From the NCBI RefSeq assembly GCF_017299535.1, contig NZ_CP071238.1, forward strand, positions 3,782,001 through 3,846,000: DNA of 64,000 nucleotides, read 5' to 3'. The position numbers and the translations under genes were made by a program. This document shows, in pieces, positions 60,961 through 64,000 of the stretch (positions within the stretch are counted from its first letter, which is position 1; the number at the start of each line of letters is the position of its first letter). The notes beneath the pieces are model-generated. The model was not told where the DNA came from. It searched no databases and was given only the letters and a program-made list of their open reading frames with translations. The stretch comes from Serratia marcescens subsp. marcescens ATCC 13880 (GTDB taxonomy: Bacteria > Pseudomonadota > Gammaproteobacteria > Enterobacterales > Enterobacteriaceae).

Positions 60961-62140
60961 AGCGGGTGAAAGCGTAAACTTTCCCGCCGCGAGCCTGGAT
61001 GATCAGCTTGTCGCTGGCCACCATCGGCGCAGACAGGAAGCCGGAGCTGTCCACTTCCTGCTGGGCGACAAAACGGCCATCGGTGGTGTTGATCCAGTGC
61101 AGATAGCCTTCGGCGTCACCGGTCACCAGATAACCATTATACATCACCGGCGGCGTCAGGTTACGGTGCAGCAGATCGCTCTGCGTCCACACGGTCACGC
61201 CGCCTTCGGTGCTGAGCGCCACCACGCGATCGTTCTGGTCGATCAGGTAGATGCGGCCCGCGTCGACGATGAAATCATTCACCGAACCCAGTTCGCGTTT
61301 CCAGATGATCTGGCCGGAACGCAGATCCAGCGCCGTCAGGTTGCCGTTGTAACCCAGCGCGTAGACCACGCCGTCAACGATCACCGGCGTGGTGTCCACG
61401 TCGTTCAGGCGATCGATTTCGGTCGCGCCGCTCGGCTGAGAAATGCGCTGTTGCCAGATAATCTGGCCCTGCTGCATCAGCACGGCGCTGACGCGGCCGT
61501 TGTCACCGCCGACGATGGCGGCGCCAAAGGCGACGGCCGGCGCGGATTCACCGCGCAGCGACAGCGAAGGCATGTCCAGGTTAACTGTCCACTTCACCGC
61601 GCCGTCGGCTTCATTCAGCGCCTGCAGCATGCCGTTGGAGGTGTGCACCAACACCATGCCGTCGCTGACAACCGGACGGGAGATCGCTTCGCCGGCCACT
61701 TTGGTCTGCCAGGCGATGGCGCCATCGGCGGTGTTCAATGCGTAAACCACCGCTTTTTCGCTGCCGACGTAAACCTTGTCGCCCGCGACCGTCAGGCCGC
61801 CCGACAGCAGCGCAGACAGGTTGCTGGAGAAGAAGCCGGTCTTCTCGGAGAGATTGACCTTCCACTTCTCGTTGCCGCTGTCGGCGTCCATCGCTTTCAC
61901 GATGCCGAAGCGATCGGCGGCGTAAATGGTGCTGTCCTGATAGGCCGGACGCAGGTGGGAGTAATACTCACCGATGCCGTCGCCCACCGAGGTGCTCCAC
62001 GCCTTGCTCGGCGTAAACTGATTTTCAACTTTCGGCAACGGCGACATGGTAACCACGTCTTCTTCGCTGTTAAACAGCGAGCAACCACTCAGCAAGGCAG
62101 CGGAAACCAGTCCGACCAAGAGTGTTTTACGCAATTGCAT
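60959..62140 (-). CDS. bamB: Outer membrane assembly lipoprotein BamB
   Basis: A 393-residue lipoprotein. The signal peptide ends at the lipobox LLSGC (Cys20). The mature protein is an eight-bladed beta-propeller of PQQ-like repeats (DSGNEKWKVNL, ADGAIAWQTKV, ADGAVKWTVNL, RSGQIIWKRELG). BamB is part of the BAM complex that folds outer membrane beta-barrels. Length equals E. coli BamB (392). It lies 11 bases downstream of yfgM, in the usual order. Confidence 0.97.
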   Translation of the reverse strand: MQLRKTLLVGLVSAALLSGCSLFNSEEDVVTMSPLPKVENQFTPSKAWSTSVGDGIGEYYSHLRPAYQDSTIYAADRFGIVKAMDADSGNEKWKVNLSEKTGFFSSNLSALLSGGLTVAGDKVYVGSEKAVVYALNTADGAIAWQTKVAGEAISRPVVSDGMVLVHTSNGMLQALNEADGAVKWTVNLDMPSLSLRGESAPAVAFGAAIVGGDNGRVSAVLMQQGQIIWQQRISQPSGATEIDRLNDVDTTPVIVDGVVYALGYNGNLTALDLRSGQIIWKRELGSVNDFIVDAGRIYLIDQNDRVVALSTEGGVTVWTQSDLLHRNLTPPVMYNGYLVTGDAEGYLHWINTTDGRFVAQQEVDSSGFLSAPMVASDKLIIQARGGKVYAFTR

Positions 62141-62151
62141 GGGAATTCCCC

Positions 62152-62772
62152 TTAGCTGGACAAGTTATTCAATTTCATGCGCAGCAGAACCTGCAGCGCC
62201 TGAGAAGCATTGGACTCAATGCCTTTGCTGTAAGCTTCGCGCGCGCCCTTGGCGTCGCCCTTGGCCAGCAATACATCGCCGCGCACATCCTGCATCATCG
62301 CCGCCCAGCCTTCGCCTTTCACGCCATCCAGCGTTTTCAGCGCTTCATCCAGCTTTTTCTCCTGCAGCTGGACGCGAGCCAGACGCAGGTCGATCATCGC
62401 CAACAGGTTGTCGTCTTTGGTCTGGCCCTGCGCCAGCGCCAGCTGCTGTTCCGCCTTGGCGAAATCATTCTGTTCGACAAAGTGCTTGGCCAACTGCAGC
62501 GCGGCCAGTACGCCGTAGCTGTTGCCGTTGGCCTGGACAAATTTCTCCGCGGCAGCCACGTCATCCGGCTTGCCGGCCGCCAGACGATCGCTGGCTTCCT
62601 GATAGGATTGCGATGCCGCCATCATGTTGGAGTTTTCATGGCTCTGCCAGTAACGCCAGCCAACCAGGGCACCAATTCCGAGCACCACGCCCACCGCCAG
62701 CGCTTTGCCGTTCTCGGCAAAGAACCGACGCAGTGCGTCGACTTGTTCGTTTTCAGTGGTATAGACTTCCAC
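62152..62772 (-). CDS. yfgM: Ancillary SecYEG translocon subunit YfgM
   Basis: A 206-residue inner-membrane protein with one helix near the N terminus (ALAVGVVLGIGALVGWRYW) and a periplasmic TPR-like domain of helical repeats (ALQLAKHFVEQNDFAKAEQQL; DLRLARVQLQEKKLDEALKTL). YfgM works with PpiD at the SecYEG translocon and influences the Rcs response. GGAG precedes the start. It follows hisS by 13 bases and precedes bamB by 11. Confidence 0.95.
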   Translation of the reverse strand: MEVYTTENEQVDALRRFFAENGKALAVGVVLGIGALVGWRYWQSHENSNMMAASQSYQEASDRLAAGKPDDVAAAEKFVQANGNSYGVLAALQLAKHFVEQNDFAKAEQQLALAQGQTKDDNLLAMIDLRLARVQLQEKKLDEALKTLDGVKGEGWAAMMQDVRGDVLLAKGDAKGAREAYSKGIESNASQALQVLLRMKLNNLSS

Positions 62773-62785
62773 GGTGTCCTTCTCC

Positions 62786-64000
62786 TTAACCTAACATCAA
62801 AGCCAGACGCGCAGCGACTTCGCTTTGCGCCAGCGTTTCTTGTTCACCACTGCGCAGGTCTTTCACCACCACCTGCTGCGCCGCCACTTCGCTCTCACCC
62901 AGGATCAGCGCGATGCGCGCGCCCCATTTGTCCGCACGGGTGATCTGCTTCTTGAAGTTGCCGCCGCCGTAATTGGTCATCAGCTTCAGCTGCGGCGCCT
63001 CGTCGCGCACCTGTTCAGCCAGCCGCATCGCCGCGCTCTGGGTGCCCGCGCCGGAAGAGATGACGTACACGTCGATAGCCGACGGCGCCTTGAATTCCGG
63101 GTTGACCGCCTGTACCAGCAGCACCAGACGCTCAAGGCCCATGGCGAAACCGACCGCCGGGGTGGCACGGCCGCCCAGTTGCTCGACCAGGCCGTCGTAA
63201 CGGCCGCCCGCGCAGACGGTGCCCTGCGCGCCCAGGCTGGTGGTCACCCACTCAAACACGGTGCGGTTGTAGTAATCCAGACCGCGCACCAGGCGCTCGT
63301 TAACGGTATATGGGATACCTGCCTGCGCCAAAAGTTCACACAGACCGGCGAAGTGAGCACGGGATTCTTCATCCAGGTACTCGGACAGGCGCGGCGCGTC
63401 GTTCAGCAGCGCCTGCACCTCAGGATTTTTGGAGTCCAGCACGCGCAGCGGGTTGCTGTACATGCGGCGTTTGCAGTCTTCGTCCAGCACCTCGACGTGC
63501 TGCTCCAGGAACGCCACCAGCGCGTCGCGGTAGTTGGCGCGCGCCTCCAGCGAACCGATGGAGTTCAGCTCCAGCTTGACGTGCTCGGCGATGCCCAGCG
63601 CTTTCCACCAGCGGGCGGTCAGCAGGATCAGCTCGGCGTCGATATCCGGGCCTTGCAGGCCGAACACTTCCGCGCCCAGCTGATGGAACTGGCGATAGCG
63701 GCCCTTTTGCGGGCGCTCGTAGCGGAACATCGGGCCGATGTACCACAGACGCTGTTCCTGATTGTACAGCAGACCATGTTCGATGCCGGCGCGCACGCAG
63801 CCGGCCGTCCCTTCCGGACGCAGCGTCAGGCTTTCGCCGTTGCGGTCTTCGAAGGTATACATCTCTTTTTCCACGACGTCGGTCACTTCGCCGATCGCGC
63901 GTTTGAATAACGGGGTCTGCTCTACAATCGGCAACCGGATTTCGCTGTAACCGTAGCCGCCCAGCACCTGCTTGAGGGTGCCTTCAATACGCTGCCATAA
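62786..64000 (-). CDS. hisS: Histidyl-tRNA synthetase HisS (5' part outside the window)
   Basis: The frame stays open to the right edge of the window and gives about 404 C-terminal residues of a class II tRNA synthetase of about 424 residues. Visible are YEIRLP-type start region [12 protein letters not shown], motif 2 ([18 protein letters not shown]), the histidine-specific [13 protein letters not shown] and motif 3 ([14 protein letters not shown]). About 20 N-terminal residues lie outside. It heads the hisS-yfgM-bamB-der gene string. Confidence 0.96.
   Translation of the reverse strand, partial: LWQRIEGTLKQVLGGYGYSEIRLPIVEQTPLFKRAIGEVTDVVEKEMYTFEDRNGESLTLRPEGTAGCVRAGIEHGLLYNQEQRLWYIGPMFRYERPQKGRYRQFHQLGAEVFGLQGPDIDAELILLTARWWKALGIAEHVKLELNSIGSLEARANYRDALVAFLEQHVEVLDEDCKRRMYSNPLRVLDSKNPEVQALLNDAPRLSEYLDEESRAHFAGLCELLAQAGIPYTVNERLVRGLDYYNRTVFEWVTTSLGAQGTVCAGGRYDGLVEQLGGRATPAVGFAMGLERLVLLVQAVNPEFKAPSAIDVYVISSGAGTQSAAMRLAEQVRDEAPQLKLMTNYGGGNFKKQITRADKWGARIALILGESEVAAQQVVVKDLRSGEQETLAQSEVAARLALMLG

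Overview
The window looks like a chromosomal segment of a Serratia, most likely the S. marcescens group. The protealysin-emfourin pair is a Serratia hallmark. Many blocks keep enterobacterial order (mdtCD-baeSR, yegP-trhP-cyaR-yegS, rspABR, srlAEBDMR-gutQ, guaBA/xseA, hisS-yfgM-bamB-der), and codons in the core are GC-rich. The species call is inference from gene content; no rRNA or tRNA gene is visible.

Layout. 1-4293: end of the mdt RND efflux operon with its BaeSR two-component system. 4300-4956: a VapBC-type toxin-antitoxin pair. 5295-8537: yegP, the tRNA hydroxylation gene trhP, the CRP-type sRNA CyaR and the lipid kinase gene yegS. 8706-15972: an extended rsp cluster for sugar-acid catabolism (dehydratase, two dehydrogenases, two MFS transporters, GntR regulator RspR). 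16178-17227: fbaB. 17464-22407: complete glucitol PTS operon. 22449-24709: lysozyme inhibitor ivy and thiMD under a TPP riboswitch. 24807-31174: a TetR-controlled ytcA-mdtNO-like efflux operon, an acetyltransferase, and an MFS/HxlR divergent pair. 31270-35880: rluF, a large autotransporter with thirteen GGENP repeats, and a small lipoprotein. 36056-38466: a LuxR-type response regulator and hybrid sensor kinase.

38500-46600 is a visibly AT-rich accessory island ending at the 3' end of guaA. It holds a microcin V-type export system: a CvaA-like fusion protein, a CvaB-like ABC transporter with an intact C39 peptidase, and two small genes whose products begin with class II microcin (double-glycine type) leaders. 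One of these, 64 aa, ends in an exact seven-residue Cys/Pro repeat; the other, 105 aa, is Gly-rich and divergently transcribed. This is the best candidate for an undescribed system in the window. The island also carries a cholesterol-oxidase-like FAD enzyme and a Rob-like AraC regulator.

46661-64000 returns to core genes: guaA, guaB, xseA; a GH31 glycosidase-MFS-LacI carbohydrate cluster; protealysin and its inhibitor emfourin; yfgJ; an AEC transporter; der, bamB, yfgM and hisS, whose 5' end lies outside the window.
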